Under the pieces are notes generated by a model. That model was not told where the DNA came from. It worked only from the letters and a program-made list of their open reading frames with translations, and did no database searches. Positions 47,301 through 56,439 of a DNA stretch of 64,000 nt are shown here, piece by piece. Source of the stretch: Actinostola sp. cb2023 (taxonomy: Eukaryota > Cnidaria > Anthozoa > Actiniaria > Actinostolidae); the NCBI GenBank assembly GCA_033675265.1, contig JAUJYZ010001549.1, positions 62,001 to 126,000 of the forward strand, given 5' to 3'. The position numbers and the translations under genes were made by a program. Each line of letters begins with the position of its first letter. Position 1 is the first letter of the stretch.

Positions 47301-47551
47301 TTGCAATTCATCATCAACATCACTTTTATCATCAACATGAATCAACCATCTGTTCACATTATCTTACCATTCTCCAAATAACATGGTATTTGATGTGTAT
47401 TCATCAGTCTACAAGCAAACTCCTTAGCACTAATCTTCAGTGGTATAGGTATCGATACAGTCAGTCGCTGCAGCTTATTCTCGTCCCGATATCCGTACAA
47501 GAATTCCTCAAAAGTGTCTTCAAAAGTCGAGCACATCAACACGTCCGCCAT
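38370..47551 (-). CDS. FERRY3: FERRY complex subunit 3 (C12orf4 homologue), one exon not found
   Basis: Exons on the minus strand, 5' to 3': 47551-47368, 46558-46231, 45784-45685, [one missing], 44105-44078, 43332-43238, 42896-42815, 42393-42275, 40050-39871, 39458-39198, 38536-38370. All have AG/GT borders and phases agree, except that a gap of length 3n+1 is needed between the third and fourth located exons. This gives ~514 residues against 552 in human. Diagnostic stretches, from memory of C12orf4: [17 protein letters not shown], a [17 protein letters not shown] stretch, [32 protein letters not shown], and the terminal FMMECASW...[12 protein letters not shown]. The human protein is a subunit of the RAB5-effector FERRY complex that links mRNAs to early endosomes. 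Start chosen at MADVLM, next to EMC6 on the opposite strand. Confidence 0.92.
38570..38890. repeat. Degenerate tandem repeat with ACATGATTGGCTGG
   Basis: About eight units of roughly 25-60 bp around CTAGAACACAAAACATGATT + GGCTGG. Each carries an inverted CCAAT box (AGCCAATCAT). It lies in the last intron of the FERRY3 homologue. Confidence 0.8.
38983..39060. repeat. Small palindrome related to the 64-bp micro-foldback
   Basis: GTAGTCTCCTTCACAGCCGC and TGTTCGGG...CCCGAACA...GAAGTAGAC are inverted. The loop GTCGTCATGCAACGCTC resembles GTCGTCACGCA in the insertion at 56827-56890. Confidence 0.55.
39535..39652. mobile_element. Palindromic MITE (AAGGTCTTCGTGTAATTGCA...)
   Basis: GGCAAGGTCTTCGTGTAATT and TGTCCTGGCTATTGTTTTA are mirrored by GAACAATAGCCAGGACTTTT and GCAGCTACACTAAGACCTTA. 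A second copy, with only one full end, is at 43018-43110. The outer ends of the giant fold-back element (5795, 12030) carry the same AAGGTCTTCATGTAGCTGCA motif. Confidence 0.85.
40160..42260. repeat. ~40-bp minisatellite with a CCAAT box in each unit, ~50 copies
   Basis: The unit is GGATAACCAATCAGAGAGTG then TGTTATACCCTATTGTTTAT. Each has AACCAATCAG, a perfect fit to the NF-Y consensus RRCCAATSRR. Unit length varies by loss of AG or GT steps, and two AT-rich insertions (about 41180 and 41610) carry a TATAAAAATAAAACTTATTA piece. Located in the intron between the 42275-42393 and 39871-40050 exons of FERRY3. Apparent ORFs here are products of the repeat. Confidence 0.97.
42395..42800. repeat. 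~93-bp tandem repeat with RFX X-box-like sites
   Basis: Three to four units of GAGGTCACATGTTAGTTGTC + TTAGCAACGAGTGCCTTAGT + AACCATAGTAACGTGGGCTC. GTAACCATAGTAAC (42511, 42604; a variant near 42434) fits the X-box pattern GTNRCC-NN-RGYAAC. Degenerate versions follow to 42800. It fills the intron between the 42896-42815 and 42393-42275 exons of FERRY3. Confidence 0.85.
43018..43117. mobile_element. Palindromic MITE, second copy
   Basis: GGCAAGGTCTTCATGTAGCT, ATCCTGGCTATTGTTTTTTT and the inverted GAACAATAGCCAGGACTTTT match 39535-39652. The far end (GCTACAC...AAGACC) has been lost. Confidence 0.8.
43340..43492. repeat. Direct duplication, ~73 bp x 2
   Basis: GTTATTAATGTAGATGATAA ... CCTCAATAAACATAA occurs twice back to back immediately upstream (in transcript sense) of the FERRY3 exon at 43332-43238. 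Confidence 0.95.
43624..43891. mobile_element. MITE with CTATTTCAAAAAACGTTGA ends
   Basis: CTATTTCAAAAAACGTTGA at the left pairs with TCAACGTTTTTTGAAATAG at the right; ACTGAATAGTGCATTCCAAG pairs with CTTGGAATACACTATTATTCAG. Intronic in FERRY3. Confidence 0.85.
44129..44300. mobile_element. Fold-back MITE (TATAGACCGAATGCAA ends)
   Basis: CTATAGACCGAATGCAA / TTGCATTCGGTCTATAG ends, with CAATTTCAATTGCCATTGTT / AACAATGGCAATTGAAATTG and CTGACTAGCCTC inverted inside. The hairpin tip includes ATGTGGAAACACAAAAGC. A related but diverged element is at 55910-56235. In the FERRY3 intron where an exon is missing. Confidence 0.88.
44512..44590. mobile_element. Palindromic GTGATCAAAATCC element
   Basis: GTGATCAAAATCCAAATTCT + CCTTTGGAATTC and the inverted GGAGAATGTTTGATCA, closed by AGATCACTTACATTG. 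Same family as the tandem array at 50000-50410 and the copy at 59895-59990. Confidence 0.85.
44810..45115. mobile_element. Fold-back element, ~300 bp
   Basis: AAGGGACTGGAATACTCCAGTTT pairs loosely with AAAGGGACTATTGGTCCAGT (reversed), and GACGCATTTGTACAGG...TCGA pairs with TCGAGGCTAAACCCTGTACAAATGC. No ORF is supported. Intronic in FERRY3. Confidence 0.6.
45908..46185. repeat. 17-bp minisatellite GAGAGGTGTCTGTCTTA
   Basis: About 16 copies in the intron between the second and third FERRY3 exons. On the FERRY3 sense strand it reads TAAGACAGACACCTCTC, the same core as the PEX3 intron array at 58020-58770. Confidence 0.95.
46730..47345. repeat. (CAT/ATT)n trinucleotide microsatellite
   Basis: Some 600 bp of CATCATCATCA, ATTATTATTATC and CATTGCAATTCA steps in the first FERRY3 intron. 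His/Ile/Ser-rich ORFs across it are artefacts. Confidence 0.95.
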
Positions 47552-48186
47552 TTTGAACGCGAAAATCAAATCAAACTCGGTCAAGATCACAAAACCAAAG
47601 CAACCAGAAGCTAGTTTATCAATCTAGCTACATTGTTAGTGAGATATACAGTCAGGGATGCGATGTAAAGATATTAAAATGGCTGAAAAATACAAGCCTC
47701 CAAACAGTTCTCTCCGTCCGAAAGATAATCTGATTTCCGACTCCACGACGAAGACTTCACGAAGATTAACCGGAAGTCACTTGACGGTTAACACAGGAAG
47801 ACCGATACAGCTTCTGTCTCGGGAGATCCCAATGGTTTTTTTTTTTCAAATTTTTTTTTTCTCAGTTATTTAGTGTCCGGGGGGTGCAGCATTGGTAGTT
47901 ATTCAAAGGTCGCGGGTTCGATCCCTGTTGACATTGATTTTTTTTAATCTCTTTTTTTTTCTTTTCTTTTTTTATACTTCTTTCTTTTTAACCTTTGTAA
48001 CTGAGGTTTCGTTTGGTAATTTTTTTTTCGATATAATTAGTCCAGGCAAATGAACATAAAATAGAATAAAATAAAATGCGCTGGGACCGGAAATAGCAGA
48101 GAAATATATAAAATTTTTACTTCCGTCTGAAGAATACACGCCCGCTATCAAAAGGTCAGTGGAGTTCCCTATGACCAGTATTCAAG
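47552..48186. promoter_or_regulatory. Divergent promoter between FERRY3 and EMC6
   Basis: FERRY3 starts at 47551 (-) and EMC6 at 48187 (+), 635 bp apart, so both first exons probably share one promoter region. Both start codons sit in AANATGGCGG contexts. AAGATGGCGG at EMC6 is the YY1-type initiator found at many housekeeping genes. No convincing TATA box was seen. A tRNA-like B box lies in the middle (47925). Confidence 0.6.
47876..47945 (+). mobile_element. tRNA-derived SINE head (candidate)
   Basis: GGGGTGCAGCATTGGTAGTT is followed by AAAGGTCGCGGGTTCGATCC, which contains a canonical Pol III B box (GGTTCGATCC). The region downstream is a long T-rich tail. A-box fit is weak and a proper acceptor stem does not form, so this is not a functional tRNA. 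Confidence 0.45.
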
Positions 48187-50559
48187 ATGGCGGAAGAAGA
48201 GCATTTGCAAGGTTTGTTTTGAGATTGTCTTTTATAGCGATTTAAGCTGTGTTATGGTTGATTATTCTAGTCAGTTGTCTTCTACTGTGTTTATTTATTT
48301 GATCTGTTGTAAATTTAGGCTTCATAACTCTCACTTTCATTGTATGTTTGTGGCAAAGTTCAAGACTTCTGATGAGTTTTCAGACTCAGAGGACAAAGAT
48401 GAAATCACGCTTTCTTTTAAATCCTTCAAACTTTGTAGAATAAGATCCTACACTTACTTACCTACAGTTACTCATAAACAACACCTAGAAATTCAGTTTT
48501 CTATTTTACCAAGCCTCTAATTTGATTAATAATCTAATACAGAGAATGATAGAGATTGATGGCAAAATGTCTTCATCTTTGACATTTTTATAGCATTTCA
48601 ATATTAATATCCAGGGTATTACAGGACATTTACTGGGGTAAAACCTAGCAAGCCTTGGACAACTTTTACCCCTACTTGTACCCCTACTCGTACTCTTACC
48701 CCTACTTGTACTCCTAGCCATTCTAGTATTATTAGAATGTTATTATTATTTATTAGTATTTAGTATTATTCACTCCATTTATATATTTTCATTGTTTTGT
48801 CTTCCAGACAAGGAGAAGGAGGCGTACAGCCCCTTTGCCATAATGAACAATAACAGTATTATAGAGTTTTGGTGAGTATTGGTATCCACTACCATGTTAG
48901 TAAGGTTATTTGATTCCCATCTCATCAACGGTAAAGGTTATATCACATACACAAATAGAACGAATCAAACAATAGAACGAGGCAGTAACACAATAGATTC
49001 GTTCTATGGGAGGTTTTATGGAATCTTCTTCTGACGTCAAAATCTATCACGAGTGGCCGTCAAACCGTCATTTTACTTGCTCAAAACTTCAATTTTAGAT
49101 CGGTGAAGTCTAAATATCTGTCAAATATAAGTTACTTATAAACAAACAAACCAATGTCATCTACATTGTAGACTAACAAACTTTGAAAATTAGGCTCGAA
49201 CATTTTGTAGATCTTGACGGCCACTACGTCACACGTAAAACCTCCCATAGATTCGTTGTTCTATTGTTTGAAGGTCCTTTTGGTCGATGTGATATTACCT
49301 TCCAGTCATCAACACTTTAAGCGACCAAACAACGCCATACTTTGATCTTTGTGGCTTCACTTGTTGGTTAAGACTTTTTTTAAAGTGAATCAGAATGTAA
49401 TTCAGAATGTTCTAGTCCATCAAATTATTCAAAAAAGTGGAAATTGAATATTGTTGATCATTGTATACTTTTTGTGTAAAAGTTAAAGGTACTCATATTT
49501 AACCACTCCATAACCACTTCAGTCGATACTGATCTCCAAGGGGCGGACGGTGCGCCCTTTTACCCCCTCCCTCCATCAGTGCTCCGTTTTACAGGTATTT
49601 AAAGCTGCACTGAACTACACGGATTTAGAGGGAAATCGAAACAAGGATGTGAGATCATGATGAATCGAACTGAGCACCTCTCGCATAGTAGGCCGAGCAC
49701 TAACCAACTAAGCCATCCTTGCTCCTTATGTGTCGTATGACTCATTTCAATTAAATGTCATTATTTTGTTCTTTAGTCGAACGTCGCTGGCTGCAATGGC
49801 GGGTATATCTGCTGGTATACTAGGGCTAACAGGTCTTAATGGTTTTATATTCTACTTTGCTGCATCAATATTGATGTCCGTATTCATCTGTTGGAAAGCT
49901 GGATCAAAGTGGCCCAAATACTTTATCTCATGGTGGGACCTCAGTACTTCAGGAATACTTGGAGGCACTTTTGTATCCTTAATCTTTGATCACCAGCCTT
50001 AGGTGATCAAAATCCAAATTCTCCTTTGGAATTCATGTTGTAGGGGAGAATTTAGGTTTTGATCAGTGAGTATGAAGTGAAAGGGTCTGTGAAAGAACAG
50101 TGTAAGTGACTTGTGATCAAACTCCAAATTCTCCTTTGGAATTTAAAGATTGTAGGGGAGAATTTAGTTTTTGATCAGTGAGTAGTATGAAGTGAAAGGG
50201 TCTGTGAAAGAACAGTGTAAGTGACTTGTGATCAAAATCCAAATTCTTCTTTAGTATTCATGTTGTAGAGGAGAATTTAGGTTTTGATCAGCGAGTATGA
50301 AGTGAAAGGGTCTGAAAGAACAGTGTAAGTGACTTATGATCAGAATCCAAATTCTCCTCTAGTATTCAAAGATTATAGGGGAGAATTCAGTGTTTGATCA
50401 GTGGTTTTGATCAAGCACTTTGAAGCACTTTGACCATGATAGATATTAAAAGTAGCGAGCCAGTTCTTTAAATGTAATTATTGCCTTAACTCGCATTTTT
50501 ACTGACAGACATATTTGTTATTCTGGACGTATCCTTTCATACTTTCAACTATGCACTGA
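48187..50559 (+). CDS. EMC6: ER membrane protein complex subunit 6
   Basis: Four exons: 48187-48211, 48808-48871, 49777-49972 and 50509-50559, joined in phase, give 111 residues (human 110). All have GT/AG borders. The core [20 protein letters not shown] and [17 protein letters not shown] matches EMC6 closely. The last exon supplies [16 protein letters not shown], equivalent to the human C-terminal membrane segment. Reading through the third donor gives a false stop at 50002. EMC6 is a small multi-pass subunit of the ER insertase that places transmembrane segments and tail anchors in the membrane. The gene is head-to-head with FERRY3 and tail-to-tail with the zinc-finger gene. Introns 2 and 3 carry MITEs and a SINE. 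Confidence 0.96.
48955..49305. mobile_element. Inverted-repeat element in EMC6 intron 2
   Basis: ATAGATTCGTTCTATGGGAGGTTTTA at about 49000 pairs with TAAAACCTCCCATAGATTCG at about 49237. AATATCACAT-type and CAAACAATAGAACGA / GTTCTATTGTTTGAAGG pairs lie outside it. ~350 bp. Confidence 0.8.
49600..49725 (-). mobile_element. tRNA-derived SINE in EMC6 intron 2
   Basis: On the minus strand AAGGATGGCTTAGTTGGTTA contains a perfect A box (TGGCTTAGTTGG, 49715-49704), and GTGCTCAGTTCGATTCATC carries a B box (49671-49662). Spacing of ~32 bp fits a tRNA head. A CATGATCTCACATCC body follows. Not a working tRNA because the stems are broken. Confidence 0.65.
50003..50412. mobile_element. Tandem array of a palindromic GTGATCAAAATCC element, x4
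   Basis: Four head-to-tail ~105-bp units, each with GATCAAAATCCAAATTCTCC ... GGAGAATTTAGGTTTTGATC folding back, joined by GAAGTGAAAGGGTCTGTGAA + AGAACAGTGTAAGTGACTT. Single copies are at 44512-44590 and 59895-59990. Located in EMC6 intron 3. Confidence 0.9.
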
Positions 50560-50589
50560 GTTGTGTGTACATGTAAGTGAGTGGATGGA

Positions 50590-51008
50590 AATGGACAAAT
50601 AAATGCAATAGAAATGAAAGGAATCAATGAATGGATGACTGAATGAATGAATGGATGGATGGATGAATGAATGGATGGATGGATGGATGAATGAATGGAT
50701 GGATGGATGAATGAATGGATGATTGAATGAATGGATGACTGAATGGATGGATGATTGAATGGATGAATGAAAGGATGGATGGATGAATGAAAGGATGGAT
50801 GAATGGATGGATAACTGAGTGGATGGATGATTGAATGGATGGATGGATGAATGAAAGGATGGATGAATGGGTGGATGAATGGATGAATGAATGGATGGAA
50901 GAATGGATAGATGAATGGATGACTGAGTGGATGGATGATTGAATGAATGAAAGGATGGATGGATGAATGAAAGGATGGATGAATGAGTGGATGGATGAAT
51001 GAAAGACT
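50590..51008. repeat. (GGAT/GAAT)n microsatellite
   Basis: About 400 bp of ATGGATGGATGAATGAATGG downstream of EMC6. The Ser/His/Pro/Ile-rich minus ORFs of 129 and 172 codons here are not genes. Confidence 0.97.
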
Positions 51009-51595
51009 TTCATTCAATTCTTACTTAACTATAACTAAGTTTTCTCTATGGAATGGTACATGTCTATTGATTCCTTCTGCATCCCTACATCTCAATACAA
51101 GATGACAGCTAAAGATATACAGTATTTATTTATGACTCAACACAGCCACGCAAGAGGTGTTGTTGTATCATATCAAGTCAAATCCAAACAAATACACTGG
51201 TGTACTATACATGCTATTCTCTCTTGGTCCCAAGAGAGACTGGAAACTATACATGGAGCCAAGTCCTCCTCAACCTTTAATAAACAGGGATCCCACAGAA
51301 GATATCTTTGGAGAAAGACAGAACTAGTCAATACGCTAAATCACTGTAATGATGATTTTTTTTAATAGTTACATGATAATTATATGTAACGATAATTATG
51401 TAATAGTAGTTATGTAATTAATATTAAAACTTCTTAGAAAGAAAGAAAAAGACTACTTGTATTTACTATTAACTTATTTTTAATCTTAAGATTAAGTTTG
51501 TATTCTTGACAGTTTATGGCTAGTTTGTCGCACACTCTGATTGGCTAGCATGTCCATATTCATCAATACATAACTAGATCATTTCTGTTTTTGGT

Positions 51596-53000
51596 TCAAT
51601 TTTTTACATCATTTCCGGTTGTTGGATTTGTTGACGTCATCACAAGTGACTGTAAGCCCGCCTTTTTCAAGTGCGCCATACGGTGTTGCTTGAGGGAGGA
51701 GTGGTACCGGTAGGTTTTGCTGCATTCCAGACACTCGTATGGCCGTTCCCCAGTGTGAATCCTCTTGTGCTGACGTAGTGTGCTGTGATTGGTGAATGCT
51801 TTGGCGCATATCTCACATTGGTAAGGCCGCTGACCGGTGTGAATATTGATATGTTGTTTAAGGTCGCCGGAGTAGCGGAATAACTTAAGACAGTGTGGGC
51901 AGCGGTAAGGTCTTGCGCCTGTATGCGTGCGCATGTGGACAGTGCGCTCGGAAGGCTGGTAGAACGACTTATCGCAGAACCGACAGGGGTAGGGACGGAG
52001 ACCTGAATGTCTACGAACGTGAAGCTCCAGCGAACGTGTAGTGGTGAAACTTTTGGAGCAAAAGCTACAGATGCATGTAATTTGTTTGTTTGATGGCTGT
52101 CTGCCTTTCTGCGCATGTGCCGCTTTAGTACCAGGATCCACATCAACTTTTTTGGTCACTCGGAATTCTGTTGACCAAAAGAAAACACAAAATTCAGCCA
52201 TGGTTTCCGCACCTCTTGTAAACGACCACCTCCCATAAGCGACCACCTTACCTGACAACAAGGGTGGTCGCTTACGAGAGGTTCAACTGTATCTCAGTCA
52301 AACACTGTAATTATTACCTCTTGTAAACGACCACCTCTCATAAGCGACCACCTTACCTGACAAAAAGGTGGTCGCTTACGAGAGGTTCGACTGAATCTCA
52401 GTCAAACACTAATTATTACCTCTTGTAAGCGACCACCTTACCTGACAACAAGGGTGGTCGCTTATGAGAGGTTCGACTGTATCTAAGTCAAACACTAATT
52501 ACTACCTCTTGTAAGTGACCACCTCTCATAAGCGACCACCTTACCTGACAACAAGGGTGGTCGCTTATGAGAGGTTCGACTATCTAAGTCAAACACTAAT
52601 TACTACCTCTTGTAAGTAACCACCTCCCATAAGCGACCACCTTACCTGACAACAAGGGTGGTCGCTTACGAGAGGTTCAACTGTATCTCAGTCAAACACT
52701 GTAATTATTACCTCTTGTAAACGACCACCTCTCATAAGCGACCACCTTACCTGACAACAAGGGTGGTCGCTTACGAGAGGTTCAAAGACTGTTCATTCAG
52801 TACGTACCATTTCTCTTAGCAAGCTCATTATTGTGTACACCATTCGTTCGTATAAGGCTTGTAGATATTAGTGGTGGAGGCATCCCCCTGGTTCTTTGTA
52901 TTTCCGATATCGATGATTTGATTGGCTCTTGCTTGATTTCTACAGCGAGTGAGTGGGCAGCCGCTGGCCTGCAAAAACTGCAGACGCATTCTTGGTCCGG
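51596..53000 (-). CDS. C2H2 zinc-finger protein, 3' part (last two exons)
   Basis: The penultimate exon 53000-52808 follows a TTTCAG acceptor. It encodes ECVCSFCRPAAAH, an acidic/SUMO-like VEIKQEPIKS and IQRTRGMPPPLI, ending at AAATG|GTACGT in phase 1. The last exon, 52167-51596, encodes five consecutive C2H2 fingers: ICSFCSKSF, YPCRFCDKSF, YRCPHCLKLF, YQCEICAKAF and YECLECSKTY. They are joined by standard TG(E/Q/A)RPY linkers. A short Ser/Thr/Asn tail ends in GNDVKN. Such proteins are nuclear DNA-binding transcription factors; the specific target is not predictable by eye. Upstream exons, including the start codon, were not found between 53000 and 57300. The intron between these exons is filled with a ~105-bp fold-back repeat. 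Confidence 0.88.
52205..52788. repeat. ~105-bp tandem repeat of a hairpin unit, 5-6 copies
   Basis: Each unit has ATAAGCGACCACCTTACCTG + ACAACAAGGGTGGTCGCTTA, so it can fold on itself, followed by GAGAGGTTCAACTGTATCTC and CAAACACTAATTATTACCTC. It sits wholly in the intron between the two zinc-finger exons. Confidence 0.95.
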
Positions 53001-53087
53001 CTGAAAGTTAAATGCATTGTGGGTAATATAAATATCAAAGTATACATAAAAATAGATATATATAATAATATCTTTTACAGTTATATA

Positions 53088-53372
53088 CAGCCGTTTGCAA
53101 AAATTCTGTAAATCAAGTATATCGGTATATCCATATATCGGGTGCATTATGGGTAATACTATTTTAGAGTTTTTCCACAAAATATGCAGCAGAGACTTAC
53201 AAACAACAAACTAGAGACTAAATTACATACAATTCTAGAGTTTCACCAATGTTGCTTGCGTGAAACATCATTTAGGGGACTTTTTCAATTACCCATAATG
53301 CACCCGATATATGGATATACTGATATACAGTACTTGATTTACAGAATTTTTGCAAAGGGCTATAATATCAGC
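53088..53372. mobile_element. MITE with TTTGCAAAAATTCTGTAAAT ends, copy 1
   Basis: TTTGCAAAAATTCTGTAAAT + CAAGTATATCGGTATATCCA and GGGTGCATTATGGGTAAT at the left are inverted at 53290-53370. Copy 2 is at 60157-60423. Confidence 0.88.
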
Positions 53373-53480
53373 TATATAATAATAATAATATATGACGTCA
53401 CTTCCGGCAGAGTGTTGTCTAGCTAATTAAATCCCTTAATATCGTTTCTGGTAGAAGTCCGAAAATAGAGTGGGAAATTT

Positions 53481-54060
53481 ACGGTACCGTGCCGTATTGA
53501 AAGAGTTTGATTGGATGAGATGCAAGCAACTGCGCGCTTTTTGATTGGTTCAGAAAGGAAGCCATTTGAGTGTCACGGTACCGTGCCGTATTGATAGAGT
53601 TTGATTGGATGAGATGCAACTGCGCGCTTTTTGATTGGTTCAGAAAGGAAGCCATTTGAGTGTCACGGTACCGTGCCGTATTGATAGAGTTTGATTGGAT
53701 GAGATGCAATTCTGAGCGCTTTTTGATTGGTTCAGAAAGGAAGCCATTTGAGTGTCACGCGGTACCGTGCCGTATTGAAAGAGTTTGATTGGATGAGATG
53801 CATCTGCACGCTTTAATTTTTGATTGGTTCAGAAAGGAAGCCATTTGAGTGTCACGGTACCGTGCCGTATTGAAAGAGTTTGATTGGATGAGATGTATCT
53901 GCACACTTTTTGATTGGTTCAGAAAAGAAGCCATTTGAGTGTCACGGTATCGTGCCGTATTGAAAGAGTTTGATTGGATGAGATGCATCTGCACGCTTTT
54001 TGATTGGTTCAGAAAAGAAGCCATTTGAGTGTCACGTCGGTATCGTGCCGTCGTATTGAT
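53481..54060. repeat. ~93-bp tandem repeat with two CCAAT boxes, x6
   Basis: Units begin GGTACCGTGCCGTATTGAAA at 53482, 53576, 53667, 53761, 53857 and 53945. Each contains TTTGATTGGATGAGATGCA and TTTTTGATTGGTTCAGAAAG, that is two inverted CCAAT boxes. Upstream (in its own sense) of the zinc-finger exons. Repetitive minus ORFs here are artefacts. Confidence 0.95.
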
Positions 54061-54299
54061 AAAAGGATAAAAGTGGCCTGTGGCCAATTTCCAAGTGGGC
54101 GTGTCCCTTGTAGGGTACCTGTTGCGCACATGGGTGGCTGAAATGAACAAATGACTTTTTCACTGAAGTGAACTACTTATAATAAAGGTGACATAATTAA
54201 GATAATTCGACACCTGATGATGACAGACTTAACGCCACTTTTCAGTTTCGCTTCAATTCTGAAATAATATTGGAATGAATAAGTTGACGGAAATTAATA

Positions 54300-54600
54300 T
54301 TTTAGCGTGCGCAATTTCTTCGTGTGTACATTCGTGAAAATGAACGTGAAAAGCCGCGTTAAACAACGTTTCAATTCGTGAAACAGCGTGTTTATATGTG
54401 TATTTACTTTTGCGTGATGAACGTGTTAAAGCGTGAAACAGTGTTTTGATTACTCGTGAAATAGCTTTTGATACGTGAATTTACGTGTACGTTTATGTGC
54501 GTGCTGAACGTGTTAAAGCGTGAAATAAAGTACTAGCACGTGCAACACCGTGTAAATGCGTGAAAAAGTGCGTGAAACTGCGTGAAAGGGTTCAAAATGT
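54300..54600. repeat. CGTGAA-rich low-complexity stretch
   Basis: About twenty scattered GCGTGAAA, CGTGTTTA and AACGTGTTAAAGCGTGAAA words without a fixed period. No gene recognised between 54060 and 55260. Confidence 0.7.
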
Positions 54601-55260
54601 TTTCAAAAGCGTAAAAGTACAATTTAGAAAAAAATTATGTCGCGAAAAAGCGAGTGAGGAAGTTTGTATTCTACGAGTGAAATCTTTATCAATGATGAAT
54701 TAAAGAACACGTACCATTGACAAAGTCTCAAAAACGTTAAATATTCATGAAATCTATCTTTTGTTGCATCGAACAGGTTTTGTTCATTGATCGAGTCAGG
54801 GTGTGTGAAAGGCTTTTGACTTGAATGACTTGAACAATATGTTTTTCTACCTTCTTAACACCTTTAAATACGAGGTCGAGTTTATTGAAATTATACTCGT
54901 TATTACATGAAGCGTTTGCAGTCCCTCTAATTACCAATGTATGTAAAACTACGCGAATATTTCTACTCCATTTGCGGTTTTATTGTCGCGTTCTTTTCAC
55001 TGTGAGTAATTAATATTTAGTCAATATTTGTTCATTTTGCACTTTGCCTTGATTTAATTGAATCTGACAATTTAAACATATTTCAAGTGGGACCGTTAAC
55101 TCTAATACTTGATAAATGACAAAAATGTAATTCTCAAAGCGAAACTAAATTGAATTCTAACTACAACAAATCTAAACTTTATCTGTTGTTAAAGTTAATT
55201 CAGTGATATAACCCTAGATAATATGGTAGTTTAAGGTTAATTCGACGATTGTAAAAGCTT

Positions 55261-55557
55261 GTGAACATGCCTGAGAAATCCGTTTGGGAATCTTTAACTA
55301 CGGGAGATCGACGGACAAAAATAGAAAAAAAATCCAGACAAAGCCGTGTCCACCAAGTCACTGTTAACCATAATATTTTGTTTTGCTCAATAAACAAATC
55401 AACTAAAAATCAAAATATGGCACTGAGACCTACAAATGACCAACGTACCTTTTTTGTCGCGAAAAGTTCTGTAACTTCTCGAGGCGTAATCACAGGAAAA
55501 GTGCCAGTTCCTATTATCACCCTTCCGTTGGACATCTCCAAATGCTCTCTTCTTTAA
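55261..55557 (+). CDS. Small hypothetical ORF (98 codons)
   Basis: A non-repetitive ORF begins MNMPEKSVWESLTTGDRRTK and ends TLPLDISKCSLL. Its start context (GTGAACATG) is acceptable, its composition is not low-complexity, and it is basic in its first third. No domain, signal peptide or membrane segment is evident. It could be a single-exon gene, an exon of a longer transcript, or chance. The reverse strand also has a 65-codon ORF over the same bases, which lowers confidence. Confidence 0.25.
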   Translation: MNMPEKSVWESLTTGDRRTKIEKKSRQSRVHQVTVNHNILFCSINKSTKNQNMALRPTNDQRTFFVAKSSVTSRGVITGKVPVPIITLPLDISKCSLL

Positions 55558-55909
55558 CAAGTGCAGGTTATTTCACGTTAACACGGAGTGATGGTTAGGG
55601 CTCGTGTGAGGTGGAGTCACCCGTCAGACCGTTTCCATTGTCAGTAGTTTCTAATTGACAGATCAGTTTTGGCTATTAATAGAGCGAGATGGAAACTGTC
55701 ATCTACTCAACAGGTTGCAAAGAGAGAACTATAGTAGACAAACAAGTAACATTGGCTTGAGCTAGGCAGGCAAAGGTCTTGTAAATGAAACTAGGGAACT
55801 GTGAAAAAGAGTTCTTAACTTGGTTAATTTACGGAGTTCCCGGCGTTGAAAGGACTTCTCAGTTTGTAGCCTGGGTGTGCCGCGGCGGACACCTTAAAAT
55901 CCTGACCCT

Positions 55910-55939
55910 ATAGGCCGATTCCGAACATGGAGACCAATT

Positions 55940-56037
<98 letters not shown>

Positions 56038-56235
56038 TTCTTAAAAACGCATTAACCGAAGTCTCAATGCTTTTTACAATGTTAATAAAATATGTATATA
56101 ATAACCATTGCCTTCCCGACTGACCAGCCTCTCATACAGGTGAGAACGCTTTTGTGTTTCCACATGAACACGAGGCCAGTCAGTCAAAGAACAATTATTA
56201 TTCAAATTGGTCGCCATGTTCGGAATCGGTGTATT
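55910..56235. mobile_element. Fold-back MITE interrupted by (AAT)n microsatellite
   Basis: GGCCGATTCCGAACATGGAG + ACCAATTTGAAT at the left is inverted as AATTGGTCGCCATGTTCGGAATCGG at the right. The core (CTGACCAGCCTCTCATACAG ... CACGAGGCCAGTCAGTC) matches 44129-44300. An ~97-bp pure AAT run (55938-56034) has grown in the left arm. Confidence 0.85.
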
Positions 56236-56439
56236 CCAGACCTAAAAATGCGATTTCCATATCCTATTCCAGACCTATAATTATAACCTGAAACGTTTAA
56301 ACATTCCGTCAGTATAAAACGGCGTTTCTGCGGCTGTTTTATTTGGTGAACTGTAAGTTGTAACAGACTATGATAATTGACGCTGGTGTAGTTGGGCGCG
56401 TTACGTCATTGTGAAAACCATATCCTATCCCAGACCAAA

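Noticed and set aside
47876..47945. Functional tRNA gene
   Set aside because: The B box is good but the A box is weak and the acceptor and anticodon stems do not form.
49658..49720. Functional tRNA gene on minus strand
   Set aside because: A and B boxes are good, but the sequence lacks paired acceptor and T stems; a SINE head is the better reading.
50499..51017. Ser/His/Pro/Ile-rich minus ORFs of 129 and 172 codons
   Set aside because: Direct translation of the GGAT/GAAT microsatellite.
55200..55397. 65-codon minus ORF opposite the 55261 ORF
   Set aside because: No splice connection to the zinc-finger exons was found and composition is AT-driven.
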